Below are positions 1 to 5,649 of a DNA stretch of 6,647 nt, in pieces. Position numbers and translations under genes: made by a program. Every line of letters begins with the position of its first letter. The stretch's first letter is position 1. The notes below the pieces were generated by a model. The model worked only from the letters and a program-made list of their open reading frames with translations, ran no database searches and had not been told where the DNA came from. This DNA is from Actinomycetota bacterium (GTDB lineage Bacteria; Actinomycetota; Thermoleophilia; UBA2241): contig PMKK01000110.1 of the NCBI GenBank assembly GCA_003157715.1, positions 32,479 to 39,125 of the forward strand, in the 5' to 3' direction.

Positions 1-412
1 CCTCGCCGGCATCCCCGGGCAGCACGCCTTCGCGGCGGTCGCCGAGGTCGACCGTGAGCAGCACCTCGATGGGCAATCCCGGGGCGTGTTCGCCAAGGGC
101 CCGGGCGGTGGCCGCGTCGCAGAGCATGACGCGGTCGGCGACCTGGGCCGCCGGGGCCACTTCACCGGGCTGCGGCGCGCGCAGCAAGGTGAGCGGCGCC
201 AGCGCCCGGGCGGCAAGCCGCACGAGGGCGGGAAGGCGAGAGTCGGCGAGGCCGATGCAGCCGGCCTCGAGCATCGCCTGCCCGACGGCGGGCTCGCCGT
301 CGACGGCCTTGGTCACGCCGACGAGTTCGATGCCGCGTTCGAGAAGCCGCGCGGCGAGCGACTGGGTGGCATGGCTGACTGCATCGAGGTCAAGGGTGAG
401 TCGAGGGTACAT
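1..412 (-). CDS. PLP-dependent amino-acid racemase, YhfX/ornithine racemase-like (partial, N-terminal 137 residues)
   Basis: The visible 137 residues form the start of an alanine-racemase-type (fold III) TIM barrel. The protein begins MYPRLTLDLDAV. The PLP Schiff-base lysine is Lys35 in ELVGVTKAVDGEP, followed by GLADSRLPAL (residues 54-63) and VDLGDRREGVLP near the cut edge. These three blocks are typical of the COG3457 family (ornithine racemase Orr and YhfX-like proteins) rather than of alanine racemase Alr. The ATG at 412 is supported by GAAGG on the minus strand (plus 419-423), about 6 nt upstream. It is divergent from the LysA-like decarboxylase at 793, which suggests related metabolism. 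The family interconverts L- and D-amino acids in the cytoplasm; ornithine is the best-known substrate, but substrate cannot be read from this fragment. The C-terminal part lies outside the window. Confidence 0.85.
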   Translation of the reverse strand, partial: MYPRLTLDLDAVSHATQSLAARLLERGIELVGVTKAVDGEPAVGQAMLEAGCIGLADSRLPALVRLAARALAPLTLLRAPQPGEVAPAAQVADRVMLCDAATARALGEHAPGLPIEVLLTVDLGDRREGVLPGDAGE

Positions 413-418
413 GGGCGA

Positions 419-423
419 CCTTC
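419..423 (-). promoter_or_regulatory. Ribosome binding site of the racemase gene
   Basis: GAAGG read on the minus strand, 6 nt before the ATG at 412. It fixes the start and leaves the 380 nt up to the divergent gene as intergenic. Confidence 0.6.
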
Positions 424-437
424 GCGTCCGGCGTTGA

Positions 438-455
438 CCTGCCCGCGGGGGCAGG
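438..455 (-). other. Short GC hairpin in the racemase leader
   Basis: CCTGCCC and GGGCAGG form a perfect 7-bp stem around a 4-nt loop, 26 nt before the racemase start. No T tract follows on either strand, so it does not look like a standard intrinsic terminator. It lies between the stop of a possible leader ORF (471) and the racemase ribosome binding site. It may be an mRNA structure that modulates expression or a fortuitous GC-rich stem. Confidence 0.35.
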
Positions 456-470
456 CGGGGACACGCGCTT

Positions 471-545
471 CTAGTAGTCGTGAAGCGTGCCGCCGAAGGT
501 GGCGGCAAAGCGCTGGCCAAGATGGGTGTCTGGTGCCGTCTGCAT
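471..545 (-). other. Possible 24-residue leader ORF upstream of the racemase
   Basis: An ATG at 545 opens a 24-codon frame ending HDY and stopping at TAG (471-473). It lies in the leader that the predicted minus-strand promoter (584-613) would produce, and a hairpin and the racemase start follow it. There is no convincing Shine-Dalgarno sequence, and its composition is not clearly coding. I offer it as a candidate leader peptide only; chance is the more likely explanation. Confidence 0.15.
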
Positions 546-583
546 CGTCGCATGCTCTGGTGACCGTCGGTCCGAGCGGGGAC

Positions 584-613
584 AGTATAATCGGACGACA
601 GGAGCCGGGCCAA
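584..613 (-). promoter_or_regulatory. Predicted sigma70-type promoter for the racemase
   Basis: On the minus strand, TTGGCC (plus 608-613) and TATACT (plus 584-589) are separated by 18 nt. This predicts a start near 577 and a leader of about 165 nt before the ATG at 412. The -10 overlaps the plus-strand TATAAT, so the two divergent promoters share the same AT-rich island in an otherwise GC-dense region. Confidence 0.5.
586..591 (+). promoter_or_regulatory. Predicted -10 element for the decarboxylase
   Basis: A perfect TATAAT in the plus direction. No good -35 hexamer lies 16-18 nt upstream; the nearest TGAC-bearing sequence (559-565) is 20-21 nt away. If used, transcription would start near 598 and give a leader of about 195 nt composed largely of repeats before the ATG at 793. 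Confidence 0.45.
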
Positions 614-632
614 GCCCAGGCGCGCGGGCCGC

Positions 633-745
633 GCAGGCAGGCAAAAAGGGCCGACCGGTCACATGGCAGGCCGGCCGGCGGGCGGAACGAGCCGACCGAT
701 CGCATGGCCGCAGGCAGGCAGGCGAGCGGAGAAGGCCGACCGGCC
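633..745 (+). repeat. Imperfect 41-44 nt direct repeats in the decarboxylase leader
   Basis: The block GGCCGACCGGTCACATGGC at 649 recurs as AGCCGACCGATCGCATGGC at 690 and, shortened, as GGCCGACCGGCC at 734, so the period is about 41-44 nt. CAGG tetranucleotide runs are interspersed (633-642 and 711-723). The protein that would be read through here is low-complexity Arg/Gly/Ala/Gln, so I treat 413-792 as non-coding leader and intergenic DNA. Confidence 0.6.
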
Positions 746-748
746 AAG

Positions 749-770
749 AGACAGACAGACAGACAGACAG
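749..770 (+). repeat. Tetranucleotide microsatellite, AG(ACAG)5
   Basis: Five perfect ACAG units (751-770) plus a leading AG give 22 nt of exact period 4. The tract ends 22 nt before the decarboxylase ATG, and degenerate GGACGGGC-type units continue to 792. Tetranucleotide tracts this close to a start codon are known in other bacteria as slippage sites that change expression. Five units is short for high mutability. Confidence 0.8.
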
Positions 771-792
771 GCGGACGGGCGGGCGGACAGGC

Positions 793-2190
793 ATGATCGA
801 TCTCGACGGCGACAGCGCAGTGAGCGACGGCCATCTCGTGTTCGACGGCGTCGATGTGGTCGCACTGGCGCGCCGGGTCCCCACGCCGTTCTTCGTGTTC
901 TCGCCGCGCCGCATCGGCCGGAACATCAGCGCCATGGTCGACGCCTTCACGCGGCGTCATCTCGACACTGAGATCTTTTTTGCCAGCAAGGCGTGCTCGA
1001 ACCTGTGGTTCCTCGACCAGGTGCGCCGCGCCGGCATCAATGTCGAGGTCAACTCGGGCGGCGAGCTGTGGAAGGCCCGGCGCGCCGGCTTTGCCCCGGC
1101 CCAGATCGTCTTCAACGGGGTCGCCAAGACCCGCGACGAGATCCGCGCCGCCGTCGAACTGGGCGTCAGAGCGCTCGTCGTCGACTCGGTCTACGAGCTC
1201 GAGCGCATCGCCGAGGTGGCCGCCGCGGTCGGTCGGCCCGCCCCGGTCGACCTGCGGGTCGACGTGAACGTGGCGGCGCTCACTCATCCCGGTCTCGTGA
1301 CGGCGCACGGCGGCAAATCCGGCATCGATCTCGACGACGCCCTGGCGGCGTTCGCGTTCGCCGGCGCCCACAAGGCGCTCGCGCCGCGCGGCCTGCACCT
1401 GCACATCGGGTCGCAGATCACCGCCGTCGAGCCCTACCGCGCCGCCGTTGAGAAAGGTCTCGACCTGATCGAAGCCGTCGAGGCCGCAGGCGTGCGGCTC
1501 GACCATCTGAACGCCGGCGGCGGCTTCGCCGTTCCCTACCGGCACCAGGCTGTCTGCGAGCCGGTCGACTACTTCTGCTCGGCGCTGACGATCGACGACT
1601 ACGCCGCTGCCATCTGCGGCACGCTCGAGCGTCGCCGGCCCGATCTCAAGCTGCTGCTCGAGCCGGGCCGCTCGATCGCCGGCAACACGGCGCTGCTGGT
1701 CACGACGATCGAGAACGCCAAGGTGAAGGGCCTGCGCGATGCGGCCGGGCAGCGCGTCGGCGACGAGCGCTGGCTGACCATCGACGCCGGGTTCAACACG
1801 CTGCTCGAGCACACCAACTACCGCTGGTACTACCGCACTGTAGTTGCCAGTCGCGCGGCCGAAGCCGCCGACACGCCGTTTCGTCTGGCCGGTCCGCTTT
1901 GCGACGGCGGCGACGTGTTCGCCGGTGACGACGAAACGCCCTATCGCAGATTTCCGGCCGCCACGGCGCCGGGTGACGTCGTCGTCTTCTTCGACGCCGG
2001 CGCCTATACGCTGGAGATGATGAACCCCTACAACGCCCGGCCCCGGGCGGCCGCTTACGCGGCCCGCGAGGGCGCGATCGAGCCGATCCGCGCCGCCGAC
2101 ACGCTCGACGACCTCATCGCCTCCGACGTCGAGGCTGGCGCGAGAGCGGCGAACGCCTGCGTGGACGGCGGGGCGCCGGCCGGGAGCTAA
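793..2190 (+). CDS. PLP-dependent decarboxylase, diaminopimelate decarboxylase (LysA)-like, fold type III
   Basis: This 465-residue protein has the two-domain Orn/DAP/Arg decarboxylase layout. Lys66 in FFASKACSN is the PLP lysine. HIGSQI (204-209), the phosphate-binding NAGGGFAVPY (240-249) and EPGRSIAGN (290-298) follow. The C-terminal beta domain carries GPLCDGGDVF (367-376) and GAYTLEMMNPYNARPR (403-418), which supply Cys370 and Tyr405 to the partner active site in the dimer. Canonical LysA usually has CES or CEP where this has CDG, so the distal-amine contact may differ and the substrate need not be meso-diaminopimelate. D-ornithine/D-lysine-type decarboxylases of the same family are an alternative, favoured by the divergent racemase. 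The ATG at 793 is chosen because conserved sequence starts soon after it and everything upstream is repeat DNA; its ribosome binding site (GGA, 785-787) is weak. The C-terminal residues GGAPAGS already overlap a degenerate repeat. Confidence 0.85.
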   Translation: MIDLDGDSAVSDGHLVFDGVDVVALARRVPTPFFVFSPRRIGRNISAMVDAFTRRHLDTEIFFASKACSNLWFLDQVRRAGINVEVNSGGELWKARRAGFAPAQIVFNGVAKTRDEIRAAVELGVRALVVDSVYELERIAEVAAAVGRPAPVDLRVDVNVAALTHPGLVTAHGGKSGIDLDDALAAFAFAGAHKALAPRGLHLHIGSQITAVEPYRAAVEKGLDLIEAVEAAGVRLDHLNAGGGFAVPYRHQAVCEPVDYFCSALTIDDYAAAICGTLERRRPDLKLLLEPGRSIAGNTALLVTTIENAKVKGLRDAAGQRVGDERWLTIDAGFNTLLEHTNYRWYYRTVVASRAAEAADTPFRLAGPLCDGGDVFAGDDETPYRRFPAATAPGDVVVFFDAGAYTLEMMNPYNARPRAAAYAAREGAIEPIRAADTLDDLIASDVEAGARAANACVDGGAPAGS

Positions 2191-2300
2191 CGGACCGGTA
2201 CCGGACTGCGACTGGGGCTACCGGACCGCGGCCGGGGCTAGCGGACCGCGGCCGGGGCTAGCGGACCGCGGCCGGGGCTAGCGGACCGCGGCTGGTGCCG
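2181..2300 (+). repeat. 20-nt tandem array between convergent genes
   Basis: Unit GCGGACCGCGGCCGGGGCTA. Copies at 2241-2260 and 2261-2280 are exact, and 2221-2240 has one change. 2201-2220 is diverged, 2281-2300 is a decaying copy, and traces extend to the decarboxylase stop (GGAGCTAA). Clean junctions read CTAG at 2238, 2258 and 2278, so TAG recurs every 20 nt and falls in all three frames on both strands. Neighbouring CCGCGG palindromes can pair across copies (about 8 bp, 9-nt loop), so RNA from either flanking gene could fold here. A role in ending transcription of these convergent genes is possible. Confidence 0.9.
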
Positions 2301-2316
2301 GAGGGCGGCGGACGAG

Positions 2317-3417
2317 CTAGAGGAGGGCCGCCAGCTTTCGATCGAGCCCCGGCACCACGGCGAGCTTGAGGGCAAGGTCGCAGAAGACTCGCGTGTTGGG
2401 CAGGGCGCGTCGATGGAGCCGGGCGTTGTGAGGCGCGCGCGTGATCGCGGCGACCGGCATGACCACCTCGACACCGGCGCGGCGACACAGCGAGACAAGC
2501 TCGTCACGGCGCTCGCGCGACGGCGCCAGGGCGAGCAGCCAGCTCCAGTCGGCGTGCGTGCCGGCATCTTCGTCGAGAACTTTGAGGCCCGCTTCGCGGA
2601 GCGTCTCGCCGATCGCCACCGTCAGGGCGTGGCGGCGCTCGAGCGCCTCGGTCAGCTCGGCCAGCGCCCGCGCGCCGGCCGAGGCCGCCGCTTCGTCGAT
2701 GCGATAGCCGTTGGCCATGCTGTCGGTGCAATCGTGCGAGAAGCATTCGTCGTCAGTGGCGATGACGGTCGAACGCAGGGTGATGAGGTGTCGCTCGAGG
2801 TTCTCGGACGGCGTTGAGATCAGGCCGCCGGCGATCGGCGAGTCGCCGAAGGTGTAGATCGCGAAGCGGCCGGTCGAGCCGACCGGGAGCTTGTCGACGG
2901 TGGCGCCGAGCGCCTGCCGGCAGTCTTCGACGAGGGCCAGTCCGCGGTCGTCGGCCACGCGCCGCAGGTCGTCGGTGCGGGCCGGATAGCCGGCTTCGTG
3001 GACGGTCAACAGGCCCCGCGTGCGCGGCCCGACGAGGCGGTTGGCGTCGGCGGCCTCGAGGAATGGCCGGTCTGGGGCTTCGATGTCGGCGAACACCGGT
3101 CGGCCGCCGGCCAGGATGACCAGATTGGCCGTCGAGGATGACGAGACCGCCGGCATTATCATCTCGCCGCCGTCGCCGACTTCGAGGGCCAGCAGCGCCA
3201 GATGCATGGCGGCCGACCCGCCGGCGACCGGCACGACGCGTCGCTGGAGGTAAGCCTCGGCTGCCTTCTGAAGACGCACCGCCGCCGAGCCCTGGGTGAG
3301 CCAGCCCGACTTGAGCGCACCGGCCGCGAGGTCGGCGCCTTCGGAGCTTCGCGTCGCTCTCCGTTCGCGAGGGAACCGGACTACCTTGTCGTCGTTCGAT
3401 TCCACGTTCGATTCCAC
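2317..3417 (-). CDS. DegT/DnrJ/EryC1/StrS aminotransferase-family protein, PLP lysine apparently missing
   Basis: 366 residues, normal for the family. From the N-terminus it shows LKSGWLTQGSAAVRLQKA (35-52), the cofactor-loop-like VAGGSAAMHLALLALEVGDG (64-83), MIMPAVSSSSTANLVILAGG (86-105), then RPVFADIE, VHEAGYPA and LVEDCRQALGA (162-172). Asp165 and Gln168 there match residues that contact PLP. Next should come the block with the Schiff-base lysine (typically SFYPTKNLGAYGDGG). Instead it reads FAIYTFGDSPIAGGLIST (185-202), two residues shorter and without lysine. Family enzymes transaminate keto-sugars; this one may be non-catalytic, do different chemistry as lysine-less sugar dehydratases of the family do, or be a degenerating copy. 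Start is GTG at 3417, 6 nt after AAGGGG. It is convergent with the decarboxylase. Pathway unknown. Confidence 0.8.
   Translation of the reverse strand: MESNVESNDDKVVRFPRERRATRSSEGADLAAGALKSGWLTQGSAAVRLQKAAEAYLQRRVVPVAGGSAAMHLALLALEVGDGGEMIMPAVSSSSTANLVILAGGRPVFADIEAPDRPFLEAADANRLVGPRTRGLLTVHEAGYPARTDDLRRVADDRGLALVEDCRQALGATVDKLPVGSTGRFAIYTFGDSPIAGGLISTPSENLERHLITLRSTVIATDDECFSHDCTDSMANGYRIDEAAASAGARALAELTEALERRHALTVAIGETLREAGLKVLDEDAGTHADWSWLLALAPSRERRDELVSLCRRAGVEVVMPVAAITRAPHNARLHRRALPNTRVFCDLALKLAVVPGLDRKLAALL
3394..3417 (-). repeat. 12-nt tandem duplication of the DegT-like start region
   Basis: GTGGAATCGAAC occurs twice in a row on the minus strand (3417-3406 and 3405-3394), giving two in-frame GTG codons and the doubled peptide VESN. 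Only the first GTG has AAGGGG at good spacing, so I use it. Confidence 0.85.
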
Positions 3418-3423
3418 GAGCCG

Positions 3424-3429
3424 CCCCTT
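3424..3429 (-). promoter_or_regulatory. Ribosome binding site that fixes the DegT-like start
   Basis: AAGGGG on the minus strand with a 6-nt spacer to GTG at 3417. The open frame continues upstream to 3582, but through low-complexity Arg/Pro/Ala sequence over the repeat region. This site therefore argues for the short start. Confidence 0.7.
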
Positions 3430-3518
3430 GCCGTCGTCGTCATCGCTGCAGGCTGTCAGTACCCGTTCTCGCTGGAAACAGTCATGGAACCGGTGCGGCG
3501 ACCGAGGGCCGGCCGGCG

Positions 3519-3568
3519 CGGCAGTCGCGGCCGGCGACGGCGGAAGCTTCCGCCGTCCGCGACTGCCG
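3519..3568 (-). terminator. Large GC inverted repeat downstream of the amidase gene, possible terminator
   Basis: A perfect 22-nt palindrome (3536-3557, centred on AAGCTT) is nested inside the outer arms CGGCAGTCGCGG (3519-3530) and CCGCGACTGCCG (3557-3568). They can form a two-part stem of roughly 20 bp with a small one-sided bulge. It lies about 150 nt past the amidase stop and 100 nt before the DegT-like start. There is no T tract, which is common for high-GC actinobacterial terminators. It could equally act as an RNA-stability element or be a by-product of the inverted repeat. Confidence 0.4.
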
Positions 3569-3648
3569 TCCGCGACTGCCACCGGCGACTGCCGCCGGTG
3601 CCTGCCGTTTGCATCTGCCGTCCGCGTCTGCCGCCCGCGGGGCGTCTG
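3553..3648 (+). repeat. 13-nt tandem array, six full copies plus a decayed end
   Basis: Unit CCGTCCGCGACTG. Copies are at 3553-3565 and 3566-3578 (identical), 3579-3591, 3592-3604, 3605-3617 and 3618-3630, then an 18-nt decayed copy to 3648. Every copy begins CC and ends CTG. A 13-nt period shifts frame each time, so the array is non-coding. With the hairpin, it fills most of the 300-nt gap 3418-3717, where I see no gene and no clear promoter. Confidence 0.9.
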
Positions 3649-3717
3649 GCCGGGTGGCGACGGGGTCGGGCTACGACCGCGGGCGGCACGTCGCGGCGGG
3701 TGGGGCCCCGGCGGCGG

Positions 3718-4914
3718 TCAGACCACGACCGTGGCTCGCACGTGGGCGAAGCGGTAGTGGGTAGCGGAGGTGCCGAGCTTCCAGAAGACGTGATAGTGGT
3801 CGGTGGTGTGGGCGTCGATCACTTTCTGGCCGGCGCTGTTGGTGCCGGCCAGTTCGGCGACGTGATCCCAGGTGCCGTTGCCCGTCCAGTCGTAGTAGAC
3901 GAAATCGCCCCGCACGACGTCGCTGATCGAGGAGACGAAGTCGCAGTACTTGAGGTTCCAGGCCGCTTGCTGGTTGACGACAGCGATCCAGGCGTGGCTG
4001 TAGGAGTCGTCGGCGGGCGCGCTCGTGCCGTTCTTGTCGTACCACCAGCCCTTGGTGTAGGTGCTGCCGAAGTGGGGGTAGCCGCCGGCGGACATGACCT
4101 GTGAGCCGAAGTTGGCGCAGTCGGAGCTGAAGTTGACGTAGGTGGGGTTGTAGGACAGCGCGTAGTTGTCGGCGTAGGCCTTGGCGGCAGTGCGGTTGTA
4201 CGTGAGCTTGGCTACGTAGTCGAGTCTGGGGCCTGTCGTGAGGGGCGCGCCCGCCGGCGGCTCGTCGACGAGCGGTGCGGTGGGCGGAGCGATCTGGGGC
4301 ACGCTCCGGCGGCGTGTTTCGAGGCGGTGTGACGCTGCCCTGACGGCTGCCGCGGGAGCGCCGGCGGCTTCGAGCAGGCGCGGCGTGAGGTCTGACACGT
4401 AGGCGTCGCGAGCGACGAGCCAGCGGCCGCCGCCGGCCACCAGGGTGAGGGTGTGGTCGAGGCCCTCGCCCTCGGTGTCGGTGCGGCCCTTTCGGTCGGT
4501 CCAGGTGGCGAGGCTCACGACATGGGCGGCCACCCTGGCCGTGCCGTCAGGGGCGATGCTCACGGAGCGCAGTGTGATCTTGCACGAAACGGCGGTCGTG
4601 ATGTGGCCGAGGCCGCCTGCGAGAAGACGTGCGCCGGCCGCGAGCAGCGCTTCGCGGCGCGCGAGCGCCGCTCCGGGCAGGCAGCGAGCGGCCAGCGCGC
4701 CGGCCTGCCTTGGCCCGATGACGGCCGCCGCGCGGGCCCGCAGGTAGGCCGTTGCGGCCGCCGATGCGGCGCTGCGCGAGAGGGCTTGCGGCACCGCGCC
4801 TGGGCCGGACGGCCGTGAAACGGCCGCGGCGCTGCCGCCGGGCGGGGCGAAGACTACGGCGAGGGGGATGACGAGCAGCAGCAGTGTTGCTCGCGGGCGT
4901 GGGAGGTGGATCAT
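3718..4914 (-). CDS. Exported putative amidase, Amidase_6 domain (NlpC/P60-like cysteine hydrolase fold)
   Basis: 398 residues. Residues 1-31 are a signal peptide: MIHLPRPR, a hydrophobic stretch (9-23), then small residues ending SAAA. Residues about 40-180 look like an NTF2-like beta-rich domain ending GGRWLVARDAYVSD. A Pro/Ala linker follows. From residue 239, YNRTAAKAYADNYALSYNP opens an Amidase_6 domain with the presumed nucleophile Cys266 (SSDCANFGSQ), GDFVYYDWTGNGTWDHVAEL carrying His351, and AHTTDHYHVFW (368-378). The closing YRFAHV is also typical. The family is thought to hydrolyse amide bonds in wall peptides or peptide substrates outside the membrane; substrate unknown. The ATG at 4914 has AAAGGGGG 5 nt upstream. 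It is probably co-transcribed with the small exported protein 22 nt upstream. Confidence 0.87.
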   Translation of the reverse strand: MIHLPRPRATLLLLVIPLAVVFAPPGGSAAAVSRPSGPGAVPQALSRSAASAAATAYLRARAAAVIGPRQAGALAARCLPGAALARREALLAAGARLLAGGLGHITTAVSCKITLRSVSIAPDGTARVAAHVVSLATWTDRKGRTDTEGEGLDHTLTLVAGGGRWLVARDAYVSDLTPRLLEAAGAPAAAVRAASHRLETRRRSVPQIAPPTAPLVDEPPAGAPLTTGPRLDYVAKLTYNRTAAKAYADNYALSYNPTYVNFSSDCANFGSQVMSAGGYPHFGSTYTKGWWYDKNGTSAPADDSYSHAWIAVVNQQAAWNLKYCDFVSSISDVVRGDFVYYDWTGNGTWDHVAELAGTNSAGQKVIDAHTTDHYHVFWKLGTSATHYRFAHVRATVVV

Positions 4915-4919
4915 GGCGA

Positions 4920-4927
4920 CCCCCTTT
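4920..4927 (-). promoter_or_regulatory. Ribosome binding site of the amidase gene
   Basis: AAAGGGGG on the minus strand, 5 nt before ATG 4914, lying in the 22-nt gap after the upstream stop. It rules out the longer frame that extends to 5052 through the neighbouring gene. Confidence 0.65.
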
Positions 4928-4936
4928 CGGGTCGGT

Positions 4937-5467
4937 TTACGGGCTCGCGGAGACGGCCGTGACCAGCCAGTCCCCCGTGGTCCCGTCACTCCCCAAGGTG
5001 AAGAACAGCGTCGTGAGGCCGCTCGGCAGCGAGCTGCCTGGCCGGACCGCAAGGCGCACGGTGGCGGCGAGCGTGACGCCGTCGGCGCGAGGGTCTCCCC
5101 AGACCCGCGCCGAGATGAAGCGGATGTGTCTGATGGTGGCGAGCTCGCGGCGCGGCCAGACGCGCCGTCCGGCCAGCAGCCGGCGGGCCGCGCCGAAACG
5201 GCGTTGATCGACGAGGCGCGTGAGCTGCGCCACCGTGCAGGCCGTCTCGAGGCCGGTCGTGGTGGCGCCGGCCCGGCCGGTGGCGACGCTCGATGCGCTC
5301 GGGGCTGGGGCCGTGGGCCCCAGCCCCGCCGCGTGACCTGCGAGCGTCACGGGGCGCTGTGCCGTGCGCCCACACGTCGCCCAGACTCCGGCGACCGCGA
5401 GCAGCGCGGCGCCGGCGACGAGCGCCCGGACGGCGGTGGCAAGCGATCGGTGGGAGCGCAGGATCAT
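4937..5467 (-). CDS. Small exported or membrane-anchored hypothetical protein, possibly NTF2-like
   Basis: 176 residues, family not recognised. Basic N-terminus MILRSHRS and a hydrophobic segment (about 9-31, AVRALVAGAALLAVAGVWAT) indicate export or anchoring. Cys32 is preceded by WAT, which is not a proper lipobox. After an Ala/Pro/Thr-rich spacer comes a folded part: a helical stretch TVAQLTRLVDQRRFGAARRL, then strands IRFISARVWGD, VTLAATVRLAV and LTTLFFTLG, ending TGDWLVTAVSASP. This helix-then-sheet pattern ending in W-L-V-x-A resembles NTF2-like accessory domains and the N-terminal part of the neighbouring amidase. A TTG at 5503 is an alternative start; neither start has a clear ribosome binding site, and an in-frame stop at 5519-5521 bounds the choice. 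It may assist the amidase. Confidence 0.6.
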   Translation of the reverse strand: MILRSHRSLATAVRALVAGAALLAVAGVWATCGRTAQRPVTLAGHAAGLGPTAPAPSASSVATGRAGATTTGLETACTVAQLTRLVDQRRFGAARRLLAGRRVWPRRELATIRHIRFISARVWGDPRADGVTLAATVRLAVRPGSSLPSGLTTLFFTLGSDGTTGDWLVTAVSASP

Positions 5468-5649
5468 GCTGTCGATGCTGCGCCCGGCGTCCGAGGGCGG
5501 CAAGGATGACGACGGCGGTCACGCGGTGACGTTGCGCGATCCTCTCCAGGGGCGCTCGTGGCGGGGCTTCGTCCGGCGGCGCGGCGAGGGTGTCCGCCGA
5601 CGTTCCAGACGGGTACAAGCGAGCACGAGTGAGTCTGGCGCGGATAGGG

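Noticed and set aside
487..792. An N-terminal extension of the decarboxylase starting at ATG 487
   Set aside because: The extra 102 residues are low-complexity translation of repeats, run across the predicted promoter, and have no counterpart in the LysA family.
820..822. GTG 820 as the decarboxylase start
   Set aside because: In frame, but with no ribosome binding site; ATG 793 has at least a weak GGA and keeps a plausible N-terminus.
313..1812. A 499-codon open frame on the minus strand antisense to the decarboxylase and racemase
   Set aside because: It lies opposite two genes with clear family motifs, has no recognisable domain, and includes Cys/Leu/Ser-rich translation of the microsatellite. 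Such antisense frames are expected at this GC content.
2201..2300. CRISPR-like repeats
   Set aside because: The units are contiguous with no spacers and far too short, and there are no cas genes.
3418..3717. A promoter for the DegT-like gene
   Set aside because: No -35/-10 pair with acceptable spacing could be found on the minus strand; the gene may use a non-sigma70 promoter or readthrough.
3202..4104. A 300-codon plus-strand frame opposite the amidase and the 13-nt array
   Set aside because: It is antisense to the well-supported Amidase_6 domain and passes through non-coding repeats; no domain is seen.
5372..5374. Lipoprotein lipid-attachment site at Cys32 of the small exported protein
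   Set aside because: The preceding residues WAT do not fit the lipobox [LVI][ASTVI][GAS]C; signal peptidase I processing or a simple membrane anchor fits better.
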